Positions 1 to 13,494 of a DNA stretch of 64,000 bases are shown piece after piece. The notes under the pieces were generated by a model, which was given only the letters and a program-made list of their open reading frames with translations, was not told where the DNA came from and did no database searches. A program made the position numbers and the translations under genes. The stretch is from Panax quinquefolius (taxonomy: Eukaryota; Streptophyta; Magnoliopsida; Apiales; Araliaceae): assembly GCA_020205615.1 (NCBI GenBank), contig CM035168.1, forward strand, positions 125,002,795-125,066,794, read 5' to 3'. Numbering within the stretch: position 1 is the first letter of the stretch; the number at the start of each line of letters is the position of its first letter.

Positions 1-360
1 TATATAGTAATAAATTTAAAATTTTTGGTTTTTTGAAAATCTGTAAATTTACACAAAAAGGTTAAATATCCTTTCTTTCCTACCACGTCAAGTCCCACGT
101 CTGTGATGGCAATAGTATTAATACGGAAGGGAGGGACAAGGGACAAGGGACAAGGGACAAGGGACGGAGGCTAATGGCAATGGGGGCAAAGACATTGAAA
201 AATACAACCCCAAATAAGTTGATCCCACCACTCTCTCTCTCTTATAAAAGCCAAACCAACCTCCCTATTTCTTTGCAGAAAAATTGAAGGTCTAACAGGG
301 ACAATTGTGACCGACAAAATTGTGAGGGGAAGCCGGGAAGATTTTAAGTTCTAAATACCA
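1..360 (+). promoter_or_regulatory. Promoter-like region, truncated downstream
   Basis: Non-coding. In order it has two ACGT cores (85-88 and 97-100, the core bound by bZIP/bHLH factors in plants), a G-run array (129-163), a CT tract ending at about 241, and a TATA-like TATAAAAG (243-250). This order is usual for plant promoters. No coding exon follows: from about 361 the sequence becomes repeat-like. It may be the promoter of a gene cut off by transposon insertion, or of a gene lying elsewhere. No transcript evidence is available. Confidence 0.35.
129..163 (+). repeat. GGACAAG tandem repeat with G-quadruplex pattern
   Basis: The 7-bp unit GGACAAG is repeated four times at 134-161. With the flanking GGGAGGG this gives six GGG runs separated by loops of 1 or 4 bases, which matches the G-quadruplex pattern. 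It lies about 80 bp upstream of the TATA-like box. Confidence 0.7.
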
Positions 361-1660
361 CCAATTAGGCATGCACACTCGCCTGGTTTGGGTCTGTTAG
401 GCCTTGAGTTTTGATTAGTTTATTGACTTTTGGCCTACAGACTTTGGTCGTTTGGCTGTGGTCTGGTTAGGTCTGCAGGTCCAGGACTAAGGCCAGGTTA
501 GGACCAAGGCTTTGGTTGGTTTGATCTGATCTTTTTTAATGTTACATATTAAATATTAAAAATATAAATTAATAGATTTTGTAAAAATGATGCAAGATTT
601 CCAATATTTATTTTATTTTAACATTGTACTACACACCAATATAAGTTGAATGATTAGAACAAAAATAAATATATTTCTATTAAATTAAAAGAAAATGTAA
701 TCTAGATTTAACTGTAATATAAATCAAATTGATTTCCTAAATATATGTCTAGTTGTCTATTATGCACTTCGTAGAAAATATTTTAGATTATCTAAATACT
801 GTGATATTACACTTTTACTTTTTTAATATAAATTTAGTTTCAATTTTATTTTCTTATTGTAAAGTTTAAAACACATATATCTTTTAATTTATGGTCATTA
901 AACTCTTACATAATTATATCTCAAGTATTATTTTCAATTAGTTTTCTATTTACTTTATAGAATTTTTATTTAAATTGGTACAATGAATACACGAAAAATA
1001 ACCAAAATCATAAATTCTCTAAGAATTTAGCATATCTAAATTAATGAAAAACTTGAGTATTTAGAAGAAACTAACTTATTATTAATATTTAATATTAAAA
1101 TTAGTTTATTGATGTATTAATTAATGTTATTAACATTAAAATAACAAGGAATATTAATAAATTTTATTATTAAATATTAGCAATTTAGTATCTACAATAA
1201 ATTAACTTATTATTAATATTTAATCAACTAAGTAACTAACTTATTATTAATATTAAATATAATAACTAGTTATATTCATGTATATTAATTAAACGTGTCT
1301 ACAAGAAACCAAGAATGAATAATTAAAATTTTAAACTTTATTGATGTATTAATTAAAACTAATGTATTATAATTTACAAATTACAATAATGAATAAGTAA
1401 AAATTTATACTTTATTGATGAATAATTATAAATTTAAAATTCAAAAATTATATATAATTGAATAAAAAATCATGTAAAGTCTCATACTAGGCCAGACCTC
1501 AGACCAGACCCAGCCAGACTCCAAGACAGGCCAGATTTTTATCTAAAAATAACAGTTTTTTTGAAGCCTTCAAAGTCAGGGTTAATCAGACCAAACCTTG
1601 ACCAGGCAGGGCCCAGATCAAATCAAGACCACTGCAAGCCTTAGGCCTCAGGCCCTTTAT
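361..1660. mobile_element. Possible non-autonomous DNA transposon
   Basis: A very AT-rich core (about 540-1480) is flanked by two GC-richer edges (about 370-530 and 1490-1650). Both edges are built from similar words in opposite orientation: GTCTGG, GGCCAGG and GGTTTGG on the left, and CCAGAC, CAGGCC and CCAAACC on the right. That is what a foldback or hAT-like non-autonomous element would look like. No clean terminal repeat or target duplication could be fixed. No coding sequence is seen. Confidence 0.3.
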
Positions 1661-1694
1661 GCTATCTCTCTCTGTATTTAGTATTTAGTATGGA

Positions 1695-1772
1695 TTAATT
1701 ACATATATTAGTACCTTTTAAAAAATAATTACAAAAATAAAACACCCATAAAATAATTACAAAAATATTACA
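1695..1772 (+). repeat. Left terminal inverted repeat of the large MULE
   Basis: AT-rich arm that pairs imperfectly, with small gaps, with 15452-15530. The outer limit is uncertain by some tens of bases. Confidence 0.5.
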
Positions 1773-2739
1773 CTTTTTTAATTTTATTTACAATATTATT
1801 ATAATTATGAGTCCTTAATTAAAGGGATTAATAATATTAATGGGGCATATTTTTTTAAAATGCGTGATAACCGCCAGAGTATATTATGCATGTAGGACTC
1901 TTCGTTTTCAGTATACTACCCTTTACACGCATTTGAAACCCTCTTTTCTCTCTCATTCCGTGTTTGAAAGATTCTCCATTCGATCGTTCGAAGTTAGCAA
2001 TTTCGTTCTCGTCACCATCATTTCTACTTGTTTTCGTGATTAACAGTGTTCATTGAAACCTCTATCTCTTTCATTCGTGTTTCAGTATTCTCCATTGTTT
2101 GTTATCGAAGTTTATAGCCATTTCGTTTTTCGTTCTGTGTTCGTTCTGCGTTCTGTGTTCTGTGTTCATAGCCATTTAGATTACGTGTTTTCGTTCGTGT
2201 TACGTGTTACGTGTTCATAGCCATTTAGATTCGTGTTTTCGATTCGTGTTCGTGTTCTCTTTCATTCGTGTTCCGGTTGGTTTATTATTCTTGATATCGA
2301 TTTCGGTGTGTATATTTTGTGTCGATTATTTTGAAATAATTTAACGTATTATATATATTAATGTAGTTTATCAGACGAATGTAGTATTGATTGTTGTGTG
2401 GGTTTGTGTTATTTTTTATGTTTTGTATAGAATGGTTGATACAAAGAAGAAGGATGGGAAGAGGAAGAGAATATCGGAGCGTGAGTCATCGAGGGCGTGA
2501 AGAAGTTTCTTTGTGGATAGGAAGGGAAGGAAAAGGATATATGTCGGAAATCGGTAAGAATGAAAATAAAGTGGTGATACTGCGGTGATATCAAGCATTC
2601 TCAAGTGCGATTAGATTCTCGAGCTTGGCGTTCACGTAGTTAAGGCCAAAGGTCAAGTGCTTATCCGAATATAATTTCAACACGTAGAAATTTAAAGGTG
2701 TGTTATTTTTAATTTTCTTATGGTTACCATTATATAATT

Positions 2740-3070
2740 ATTTGGTTACTTATTAGTATGTATTTAGTTCTTTGTGATATTATATTCTTTGTGTTACTTT
2801 TATGGGTTGGTTACTTATTAGTATATATTTGGTTCTTGTGATATTATATTCTTTGTGTTACTTTTATGGGTTGGTTACTTATTAGTATGTATTTAGTTCT
2901 TGTGAATTTTTATTAGTATGTATTTAGTTCTTGTAAAATAATAATTATTTGGTTACTTATTTTACGTATTTAGTTCTTTGTAAACTTTTAATGTTTTGGT
3001 TACTTATTAGTATGTTTGTAGTTCTTGTCATTTTATAGTTTGGTTATTGTTATATATCGATTTTAGTTCT
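2740..3070 (+). repeat. GGTTAC / GTTCTTG repeat block (left half)
   Basis: A unit of about 65 bp is repeated just over twice at 2746-2890 (GGTTACTTATTAGTATGTAT, then TTAGTTCTTTGTGATATTAT). Shorter copies follow. It lies in a presumed intron of the Ulp1-like gene, with the words in the gene's sense orientation. Confidence 0.65.
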
Positions 3071-6000
3071 TTGTCATATTACGCTTTTATTCTTATTTTG
3101 TATTTTTTTATGCATAATATTTTTTTGCCTAGTATCATGTTTTAATAAATTGAGTTTAGTGTATAGGTTGTTTATGTATTGGTTACCATTAAAAGATGGT
3201 TTGGGTACCATCATAGAATTATTTCGTTACTTGTTAGTATGTATTTTGTTTATTGGATTTAGTGTATATAACACTATTTTTGTATAAATTTTGTTATATT
3301 GGTTACTAATAACTGCTCAATTATGATTTTGTGTATTTACGTTATGGGATCTTTACTATGAGGAATGCTGTAGAAAATTCACTTTGGAAAAGTAATATAT
3401 TGGTGTGACGTAAGTCCCCATAATTATTGCCAAGAAATTGAATGAAAGTTAGTTTGGAGAAGTTTAGGTGACATGTTTTGGAAATTTTTGGAGTTTGGTG
3501 AGCATCAAATGTATTCATGATTATTCACCATGCTCTTGTAAGGGAGGTTCACCAAAGGGATGATGGTGAGATGTGGGTTTTTGTTTGGGGAGAAAAGGGT
3601 TAGGTTTTGAATTTTGCTGAGTTTTGTATTCGATTTTACGGGTTGAGATGGCAAGGCAATGATGATATAAGTGCATATAAAGGTATGTAAAATCGATTAT
3701 TGAAAAATATTTTTGGGGCGAAAGTTGTTTTCGTAGTAGTATAGGTAGGATATTAGGAAGGTAGTTTCGATGGCGATGATGAGGCTATTAGGATGTCATT
3801 GATTTTTTGGTGCTTAATTTTATTCTTTCAACAGTTTTCGAAAATTTTGTTGATGGGGCGATGGTCAATTTTTATGTTATGGTGATGTTAGCGGTTTTCC
3901 TTGGGGAAAGTTGCATTTGAAATGACAAAGTACTCTTTGTCAAATGCTGAAGGGCATATAAAGAAAGGAAAGAGTGGTGGTTCAACATATAATTTCTACA
4001 AAGACCATTATATTAAATTGTATAAGTTGAATGGTCTTCCATATGTATTTCAAGTATTTATGTTTGAAACCATTTCAACTTTCAAAACTTATGGTATATG
4101 CAACGACGAGCATCCATCGGATGTCCGTTTATGTAGATGGAAGGAGCTAGTGAAGCCCCTTCAAATGATGAGTTGAATGATCCGTATTTTGTTACGGGGA
4201 CATGTATGCGGGTGTACTACTAAGAATGCAATTGGTTACCTTTAGTTAATTATTTGTTTCTTGATTATTTTTGTGAAGTTTACTATTAACATAGTAGTTA
4301 GTTACCTTTATATACTAATTGAGTTCTTGATTATATTATGTGTATGTTAACAATAAAATGTTGTTGGTTACTAGAATATACAAAGTTTGGTTACCTTTAT
4401 ACATTTAGTTGAGTTCTTGATTTATATATATTTGGTTACGGTATATATGTTTTTGTTTCTTGATTATGTTTTATGATTCTTTATTTTATCTTTTTTGTTA
4501 TTGTAATTGTAATTGTATAATGTTTGTCGGATGTTATCTTTGAAGTGTACTTATTGTTTTTCAAATTTGAGGGTAAAAAGTTTGATTCCAATGTTGAGGA
4601 GAATGAACGACTTGATTTGGGCGGGTTTCACTTTTTCAATGGGAAGGATGCTGACAAAAAGGTGAAGGATGACAACATTGGATTTGATATATCGGACATT
4701 AAAGATGCAATTGATTGATACTGCAGTTTACGATAGTTGGAGAAAAAAGTTTCTGAAATTAAGAAAGACGTTGTAAAATTGCGGGCTGATATTAAGGATG
4801 AGATGCAGATTTTACACGTTCAGATATGCAGAGACTTTAGGTTAATTATTAGAGATGAGTTACGCGGGTTCAAAGATGGTGGGGTTAAAGAAGTTGATAG
4901 TGATTACGATGATGATTACGATTCGATTACGATGAGGGTGGTGATCTTCGATGATGATGATGGTCGATGATTACGATGAAGGTGATGATGTTGTTGATCG
5001 GCGATCTTTGGTGAGGTTAGTGATGATGGTCCGAAAGTTGATGAGGTTAGTGATGATGGTTTGAAAGATGATGAGAAGAAGGATGAATTTGTAAATGAAG
5101 TTGGAAATGAAGGTGATGATGTTATGCTTGAAGGCCGTCATATTATTGAGGATGTTAAGGATGTTATGGTTGAAAACCGCGTATGTTATTGAGGATGTTA
5201 TGGTTGAAGCCCGTCATTTTGTTGAAGATGTTGTTGAGGATGTTGGTGATGTGATGATTTTGTTAAGAAGAAGGATGGTAATGAATCGAGTATGGTAATG
5301 AAGTTGAACTTGATGGTATGGTTGAAGAACATCATGAAATAATAAGTAATGTTGTTCAAGAAATTATCAAGGTTAGACTTTTTTTGTTTGTTTTGTTTTG
5401 TGTTAGATGTCTTTTTTTCATTTTTTTAAAGATCAATTGATTGTTTTGTATTTTGAATAGTATTAAGAATGATGTTGACATGTCGACTTTTGACATTTTA
5501 AGCCAATGTCGGGGAAAGAAATTGTTGTTTTATGTTCTTCTTTGAGGTTAGTGTTATTACGATATGCAACTTTTTTTCCATGCTTTAGGTTTTAGTTCTT
5601 TGTTTTACCATTACATGCTTAAGGTTTTGGTTATTGTTTCAATTTTACTCGATATCCAACTCATAGATATATAAGTAACCATTATAATGTTTCATAGTAA
5701 CCAAAAGAGCATTAGTTAGTAACAAGTATAATGTTTCATAGTAACTAATAATGCATTAGACGATAACTAATATAGCATTAGGCAAGTATAATATTACCAA
5801 TACATAATTAGTTAATAACAAGTATAATGTTTCATGGTAACCATTACTGAGATTAGACGATAACAATCTACAACATCGATTTTTATGTGAAAATATAATT
5901 GTTTTCGTTACATTTTACATCATTTGTAAAAGGGAAAAAGTTTGAGGGTGAAAGCAAATCAGTATTGGATGAGATGGTTACGACTACCGAGGATATAGTC

Positions 6001-6539
6001 CGATGTGATGAATTGGAGAAGAAGCGTCGATAGAAGTCGAGGCAAGCGGACACGTGCGTGAACATTTAAAGAGTGTTGTTCTACGGTCTCCATATCTGAG
6101 GAACATTTGGATCGTTTGGGTTATCGTCTAACGACGCGGGTGCTAGTCAAAGAGTTCTTTATTATTTCGCATTTCCCAAGGTTTGCATGGATATGCCGTC
6201 AAATTTGAAGAGGCATTGTTTGAACAATTGGTTTAAAATAGGACTTAACAATGAGGAAAAGGTTTGTTTTTTTCATTAACAATCTATAGTTTTTTTTTAT
6301 GAAACAAATAAATTTGCTTTTGGGTTGTGTGTATATTAACATGGTGATTGTTAATGTCGTGCCGTGTATACTAATATGTTTTTATATTGAAGGAATGACA
6401 AATTTCACGGGAAGAATGACATTATCGAACTTCTTTTGATTATTTGGGTCTATCGATTTCATCTAAAATGTGGTTTTATAAATTAAAGACTCTGGGCAAT
6501 GGTTGAAGCGATGATGTGAGTTCTTTTTTTTTTAATTAT

Positions 6540-7400
6540 GTTTTATATTTATGGTTACATTATTTATTTGTTTAAGTAAATAGCTTTACTTGAGTGTTAG
6601 TTCTTGTTATATATCATCTTATTCATTGTCGTATATTTGTTTTGTTACTATTATATTCTTTGTTTTGTTACTATCATACAACTATTTGGTTACTATTATA
6701 TAATTGTTTGGTTCTTATCATAAATGTTTTATATATATGTTGGTTACCATCATATAAAATGATATGTTAATATTTAAGCATGTTTTGGTTCTTTATGATA
6801 TAAGTGGTTGATTCTTGTCATATATATGTATTGTTATTATTATATTCTTTGTTTGGTTACTAGTATACAACTATTTGTTTACTTATTATATAATTGTTAA
6901 GTTACTATGATATATGTTTTTATATATATTTTGGTTGCCAACATGTAAATTGATATGTTCTTATATAAACATGTTTTAGTTCTTTATGATATAAGTGGTT
7001 GATTCTTTGTATATATAACTTTTTTTATTCATTGTTATATTCTTTGTTTGAGTTACTTATGTTACAATTTGTTTGGTTACTTATTATATAATTGTTTGGT
7101 TCTTATCATGTATGCTCTATATATGTTTTTTGTTACCATCATATAAACCGATATGTTGATATATAAACATGTTTTGAAGTCTACTATGATAAAAGTTGTT
7201 GGTTACTATCATATAACTGTTTTGTTAATGTCATATAATTTGTTTTGTTACTATCATATTCTTTGTTAGGTTATTATATTACAATTTGTTTGATTACTAT
7301 TATATAATTGTTTGGTTCTTATCATATATATATATATATGTGTGTGTTAGTTAGTATAAATACATGTTTTATGTTTTTTTTAAAATTATGTTTTTTTATA
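6540..7400 (+). repeat. GGTTAC / GGTTCTTATCAT repeat block (left half)
   Basis: A presumed intron before the Ulp1 catalytic exons. TTTGGTTACTATTATATAAT and TGTTTGGTTCTTATCATAT-type words alternate many times with variable AT spacers. Similar blocks occur at about 4220-4500 and 8040-8160. Near 8640-9460 the words occur in both orientations. Confidence 0.65.
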
Positions 7401-9989
7401 GTCACGGTTACATTATTTAGATGTTTAAGTAACTAGCGTTAACGGTGTTGGTTACATTGATTACATAATGTTATTTTTCAACACTATTAATATTTTTTTT
7501 TTTTGTTCAAAGATATCAATGTTGCATTATATTACTTAGTAAATTGGCGGACATCGACGATATTGTGCGTATAAAAGGCGGCGACTACGGATTGTTGGTT
7601 CCATGCCAAGATGACCTCTCTTTTTGAAGAGTATACAAATAAAATGCGAGATAAGAGTGTGTTATGCGGGAGGGTGATGTCATTGAGTACATTCATGGAT
7701 CTATTTATGGATGTAAACACACCATGGAAAAATGTTGACTATGTTTTGTTCCCATACATATGTCATCACAGGACCATTGGTTTTTATTACCGTTTGATGT
7801 GCATTGTAGGCGTCTAGCTATTTATAATTCTCTGTGATTTCAAAAGAAAATCCATGCAAACAAAAATCATGGATGTTTGTGAACCTTATATATTTATTCT
7901 TCCCACTTTATTGCTCAAGATTGGATTTTGGAGGATAGGAGTGACATTGACTTTTTAGCAATGAACCGTATCGCATAATAAGCGGGGAAGATGACATAAT
8001 TGAGTTAGAATTTGCAGAGTCGGTTCTGAACAAGTGGATGGGTAAGGGTTACATTATTTTCAATTTTGAATTATTATATTTAATTATTTTAGTTCTTTGT
8101 CATATAATTGTTTTGGTTACTATGTTGTAAATATTTGGTTCTTTGTATAAACCGATATGTGTTATATATAGGTTGATTCTAGTATTGATTTTGGTTATCT
8201 TTTGTGCATTTTATACAGTGATTGCGGGTTGTTCACAATTTGTTTTGCCGAGCATGTCATTCATTCAGAAGATTGATGAAATTCCTATTTCATTCCCCAT
8301 TGCACAATATCGGAAGAAGTTATGCACAAACCTATATATGCATGGAAGGAACAAACAATTGGAGGGATATGAGACTAACAGAGAATTTCCAGGAAGATTT
8401 GTTCCAGATTTTTATTAGTTCAGATATTGTTGTGTTGTCAGTATGAATTGTGTTCTGTATTTTTATTTTTTAATATACACAACAATTTTGTATGGTTCAT
8501 TAAGGATGATTACTGAATCTTATATAGATGGGATTTCATATGTTATTATAATATCAGTTTTGGAATTAATTTTGTGTGTTGTTGGTATTTGATTCGATTT
8601 TTAAGTATTTCTTTACATTATATTGAAATATACGATTGGTAACCAAATATATATAAAAGGGTAACTTAATTTAAAGTTTTAATAGTAAATGCAGAGATAT
8701 ACAATATTGTTTCAGGACATATAACTGTTGTTAAATGTATCAGGACATATAATTATTGTTAAATGTATAGGTGAGAGTATACATTAGTTAACAAAAAAAT
8801 TTGTTTTGGTGATTGTTATCTAAATATTTGGTTACCTATTTGTTATATTTTGTTTATTATTATAACAAATAAGTAACCAAATAGTTTACTCATATGGTCA
8901 CCATATTATGTTTATACAAGTAAACAAATTGTAATAAAATTTGATAAAATCATTATATATCGAGTTAACATAAATATATGTTAACAATATTTGTTTTAGT
9001 TTGTATCAAAACAGTTATAAATTTGTATCACGAATGTTATGAATTGTTAAATGTATGTTTTTTTTTAGTGTATCATCATGATGGAAACACATTAATTTTA
9101 ATTAAGAGATTTCATTTTTATATATGATGGTCAATTGTATAACTATCATATTAAATTAAATATATTTTGAGATGTTGAGTTGGTATTCAAATTGTTATAT
9201 AAGAGTAACCATTTGACTTTATGTTAGTAACCAAATAATTTACAATTTATTTTTGGAATAATTGTCAAATAACAGATTGTACTTTTTGTGGGTTCCCAAT
9301 TGTATTGGCAACTCATAATGAATTCGAAATCAAATGCTTTAATCAATAAAATGTTGGTTATTGTACAAAATCAAAAATGTTACCATCTATGTGGTTTATG
9401 GTTAATGATAGTAAACAATTATATATACATGTATCTACACTCTTAATGTAAATGCATTATATCGGGGTTTTTGGTCTTAAAACCGTGGATTATTGCAGTT
9501 TTCTTGTTGTGTCCTTTCTCGCGCACCTCTTGCATTTGTTTTGAATTTTGCTTTCGGATCCGTGTTTGTAGACTCTCCTACTTTTGGTCTTCCAACTGGT
9601 CTTCTGTGTTTCGGCGGTTTACAACCATATTTCTTACTTCTTACGTAGTACATCCAGGTTTTCTTTGTCATCTAACTGGCATGATTGAAGTTGAATATGT
9701 GTTGACCAAAGTTGTTTTATAGTATTTTTTGAGCAAAAATCATAATGACTCAAATTTCGCTTCTTTCATAATTGAGCTGAGATGCGGACATGGCATCTCA
9801 TGGTATCTGAAATTTTCCACATGTGCATGTTTCTTTGGTCGATGTCCACAATATATTGTTTGACGACATAAATAAGCGGTAAAAAATCACTAAGTTTGAT
9901 GTCTCAACCTACATCACAAATTAAGCATTGTTAGAATAAAAGTACAATGGAATCATTTTCATTATCCGAAAAAGAATACATATTAAATC

Positions 9990-10735
9990 AAACAACTCAA
10001 TGTTATAATTACAAAACAAGTAACTAAACATTAACCAACTTAGCAAAGATAACATTATAATTATACGGAGTAACCAAATAAGCATCGATTAGTAACTTGA
10101 TATATAATGATACTATCAATAACGAACTTCAGCGAGTATCATTTTAATTATTAAGAGTAACCAAACAAGTATCACTTAGTAACCAATATAATGATACATA
10201 GTAACCAACTCGGTGATGAATCGGTAACCATTGTAATGATATGCGATAAACAATTAAGTATTAATTGACAACCAATATAATATTTCATAGTAACCAAGTT
10301 ACCATTAGCCGATTACACAAGTTATTATTAGTTAGTAAATATTATAGTGACAAAGAACTAAATCAAGATTAGAAGTAAACAATTCAACATTAATTAGTAA
10401 TATTATGCAGTAAGAAAGCAGTATTAATAAGTAACCAGTACAATGATACACAGTAACCAAATCAAAGTGTCAAGTAACCATTATAATGTTTTGCAATAAG
10501 CAATTAGGTATTGGTTAGTAACCAATATAATATTACATAGTAACCAAGTTATCATTAATCAGTAAACAAGTCAGTATTAGTCAGTAAACATTATAGTTTA
10601 ACATAGTAACTAAGTCATTAGATTAACAAGAAACAATTCAACATTAATTAGTTATATTATGCAAGAATCAAGAAAGCATTATTCAAGAACAAATACAATA
10701 TAAAATTAATGCAATAAATTATAATTTGTATTTGT
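9990..10735 (-). repeat. GTAACCAA repeat block (right half)
   Basis: A presumed intron of the minus-strand transposase. On the plus strand it reads AGTAACCAA, AGAACCAA and TATAATGTTACATAGTAACC-type words; in the gene's sense these are TTGGTTACT and TTGGTTCTT, the same words as in the left half. Confidence 0.65.
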
Positions 10736-11559
10736 TACCTTAAGTTTCCTTGATTTAATGATATTAGATTGCAATCTTTTTTAAATTTGTTGTGGAAAGT
10801 GTTGTGAATGTTGATAGGTGCTTGTTTGTTTGTGAAATACCATCTTTGAACTGAATAACGTAGGCATTCAATCATTGATGCAACTGGAAGATCCCTAATC
10901 ATATTAATTGCGTTGTTAATAGATTGGCGGTGTTTGAAGTCATTGTTGAGTATCTGCTTTACGGTCCATGGAGCTGGTGCACTTTTCCAACTTGACCTCT
11001 TCTCCAAATATTTCTTATTCGAGGAACAATGGCATCAAGTTCAATTGCCATGTGTTTGTTGAATTGTTCCTTTGTTGTATGCTCTACATGCCCCGTTGTT
11101 AGCTTGTTTAAGTTCTTCTCCTTTCTTTTTGAATCTATTTTTTATATTTTTCAGTATATGGTATGTGCGAGGAAGCATGCATGACATCTGGAAACACATA
11201 ATTAAGTCCTTATATTATTGCTTCATGTCTATCTGAAACAATGCATTGCCCTTCCCTTACTCCACAAGCAGTTCTTAAATTCATGAAAAACCATCTCCAA
11301 GATAATTCATTTTCATTTGTCGGCCATATGAAAAGCAATCGGAACAATGTTTTGGTTTGCATCTTGTGTGCTTCTTATCGTATTGTCCTCCGTAAGTTGA
11401 TTGTATGAATGTGCCATCGATTACAATAATTGGAAAGCAATGATGCCATGCTTGAATGGATGCTCGAATGACAAAGAACAAATATTTGAAACGAACATTT
11501 GTTTCAACTCAAGAGCGTGATGGAACTGTTATGAAACATCAATATTATCAATAGAATTA

Positions 11560-12415
11560 TAAGTAGTATAATGCTACAAAGTAACGAAATGACATTAAGA
11601 CAATAACAAATTATCATTAATACAAGAACCAAGACAAAGATTAGACAATATAATTTTATACAATAAACAAGACAAAGAGTAGAAGCGAGAACCAATGTAT
11701 TTAATGTCAAGATATCAAGTCAACATTAGTTAAAGAACCAATTATCCAAACATTAGGCAATAACCAAAACAAGAAGGAATATATTGTTATCAAGAACTAA
11801 TCAAGAACCAATATATTGTTACACAATCAAGAATCAATATCTTCATTACACGAGAACTAATCTGACATTAGTCAAGAATCAATAAAAGCGTTAAAAAGTA
11901 TAATGTTACAAAGTAACCAAGATAGCATTAGACAAGTAACAACATATTTACTTACGAAGAACCAATACAACATTAGATAGTATAATGTTTTTGATAACCA
12001 AGACGACATTATACGATGAAATTGACATATTTCTATCTGATTACTAAGATATCATTATGCGGTAACCAACGATTACGTGAGGTAAAGAATAGCATTAGGC
12101 GATAAGAACAACATATTGTCTTACGGTGACCAAAACTGACATTAGATAGTATAATGTTTTCGATAATAAAGACTGACATTATGCGATAAACAACATATTG
12201 CTTATATCTGATAACCAAGATATCATTAAAGAATAATAAGCAGATTGCAAGAAACCAATGTATTTCTTTGAGTAAACATTAATATAAAAATTAGTAGAAC
12301 TCATTTAAAATTATAAATATGAGGTAGGTAACCAATGCACATTATAGCAACCAAATCAGTTGAATTGAATAATCAACTAATCATGAAAAATAATAATGTG
12401 TTTTAAATTGTTACC
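11560..12415 (-). repeat. GTAACCAA / AAGAACCAA repeat block (right half)
   Basis: The same vocabulary as the neighbouring blocks, alternating GTAACCAAGA and CAAGAACCAA with ACATTAGACAA spacers. It lies between the DDE-containing block and the upstream transposase exon, so it is presumed intronic. Confidence 0.65.
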
Positions 12416-13494
12416 TGGATTTATTTTCTGCAACATGTGTAACCATGATGGGATCAATGAGTAGTCGTGTGGATTTTCTCTTACCTTTTTTAACGCTTTC
12501 TCCTTCGATCTCCATGCTTTTTTGGTAAGAGATAGACACATTATATTCTGTCATCATGTCCTCAACAATATCGGTTGGTGTGTATATTTTCTTCAAATTT
12601 GTTAATTTATGCATTATGCATTCATTGACCAACTCACTATTTGCTTATCCGCGTGGTCTCGGCCAATATCGTTGATTGAACACGTGTGAATGTCGTTGAA
12701 TTCCCACCTTGAGCAGATTTGGTTTTGAATACTTGATGCTCTCATCTTCTATTTGCAATTTTCATCATCTACGCACACTCAAAGACAAAGTCTACATGAC
12801 TTTGTTCGTTGAACTTTGTGTCATCTTATTTTCTTGATTGAATGCGCCTCATTGATTGTGATAGGATTTTTTTTGTCTTTGTAGGTTTGATGTAATTTTA
12901 CTTCACGTTCATTCGGATCTGTTATTACATCATCATATCGTTCTTCCGTGTATGTATGATTTGTCACGTTTTACATCTCGTTGTTGTTCCATAATTTTCA
13001 TTGCAAGTCGATCAAAGCATATTCGTTCTAATTTGGCAATCTTGTGTTCTTTAGTGGAACTAGTCTTTGAATTCCCTTGTGTTGATCGATTGGCGTTACA
13101 TCGTGAACAATGATTCTTCTATATTTGTCAAGTTATGCAAGATTGTTGTGCGGCCGCTTCTTTTTTCAATATCTATAATTAGTGGGAATTTTCCTTGTTC
13201 ATCAGATTTTCTACTGACTTCAATAAAGAATCTCAAGGTTGCTTCATCTGATATACAGATCGGTGGAATGTTGATTCTAATGTGAAATTTGATCGACAAT
13301 GTTGTTTTGTTTGTGTCATCCAGTAATGCTGATGCATATTATGTTTTGCATTTCTCTGATCGAACAAGTTGATGGAACTAGTATGCCGGTAACTTCAAAG
13401 TTGGTGTATTGGTTACTATCAGTCCATGTACCGTTGAAATAAAGCACAACAGGAATCATCTCCATTGTCTGAAAACAGAATAAGTCTTGTAAAG

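Larger units (their letters stand above)
2432..8446 (+). pseudogene. Decayed DUF1985 - Ulp1-like (C48) protease gene of a MULE
   Basis: A multi-exon transposon gene broken by frameshifts. A likely start ATG at 2432 follows a splice acceptor-like TTTGTATAG and opens a basic KKKDGKRKR stretch. A DUF1985-like region lies at about 3530-4176: a part readable as REV-x-Q-x-DDGEMW precedes an ORF at 3901 with YSLSNAEGHIKKG and YKLNGLPYVFQVFMFE. An acidic Asp/Glu/Val-rich linker with coiled-coil potential covers about 4524-5340. The C48 cysteine peptidase domain spans about 7505-8420. It has TTDCWF, then PWKNVDYVLFP, then DHWFLLPFDV with the catalytic His codon at 7775, and finally DCGLFTICFAEH with the catalytic Cys codon at 8223. 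His and Cys are kept but sit in different frames. In related elements such proteins are thought to act as SUMO-type isopeptidases; that is inference here. Introns are rich in GGTTAC words. Confidence 0.7.
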
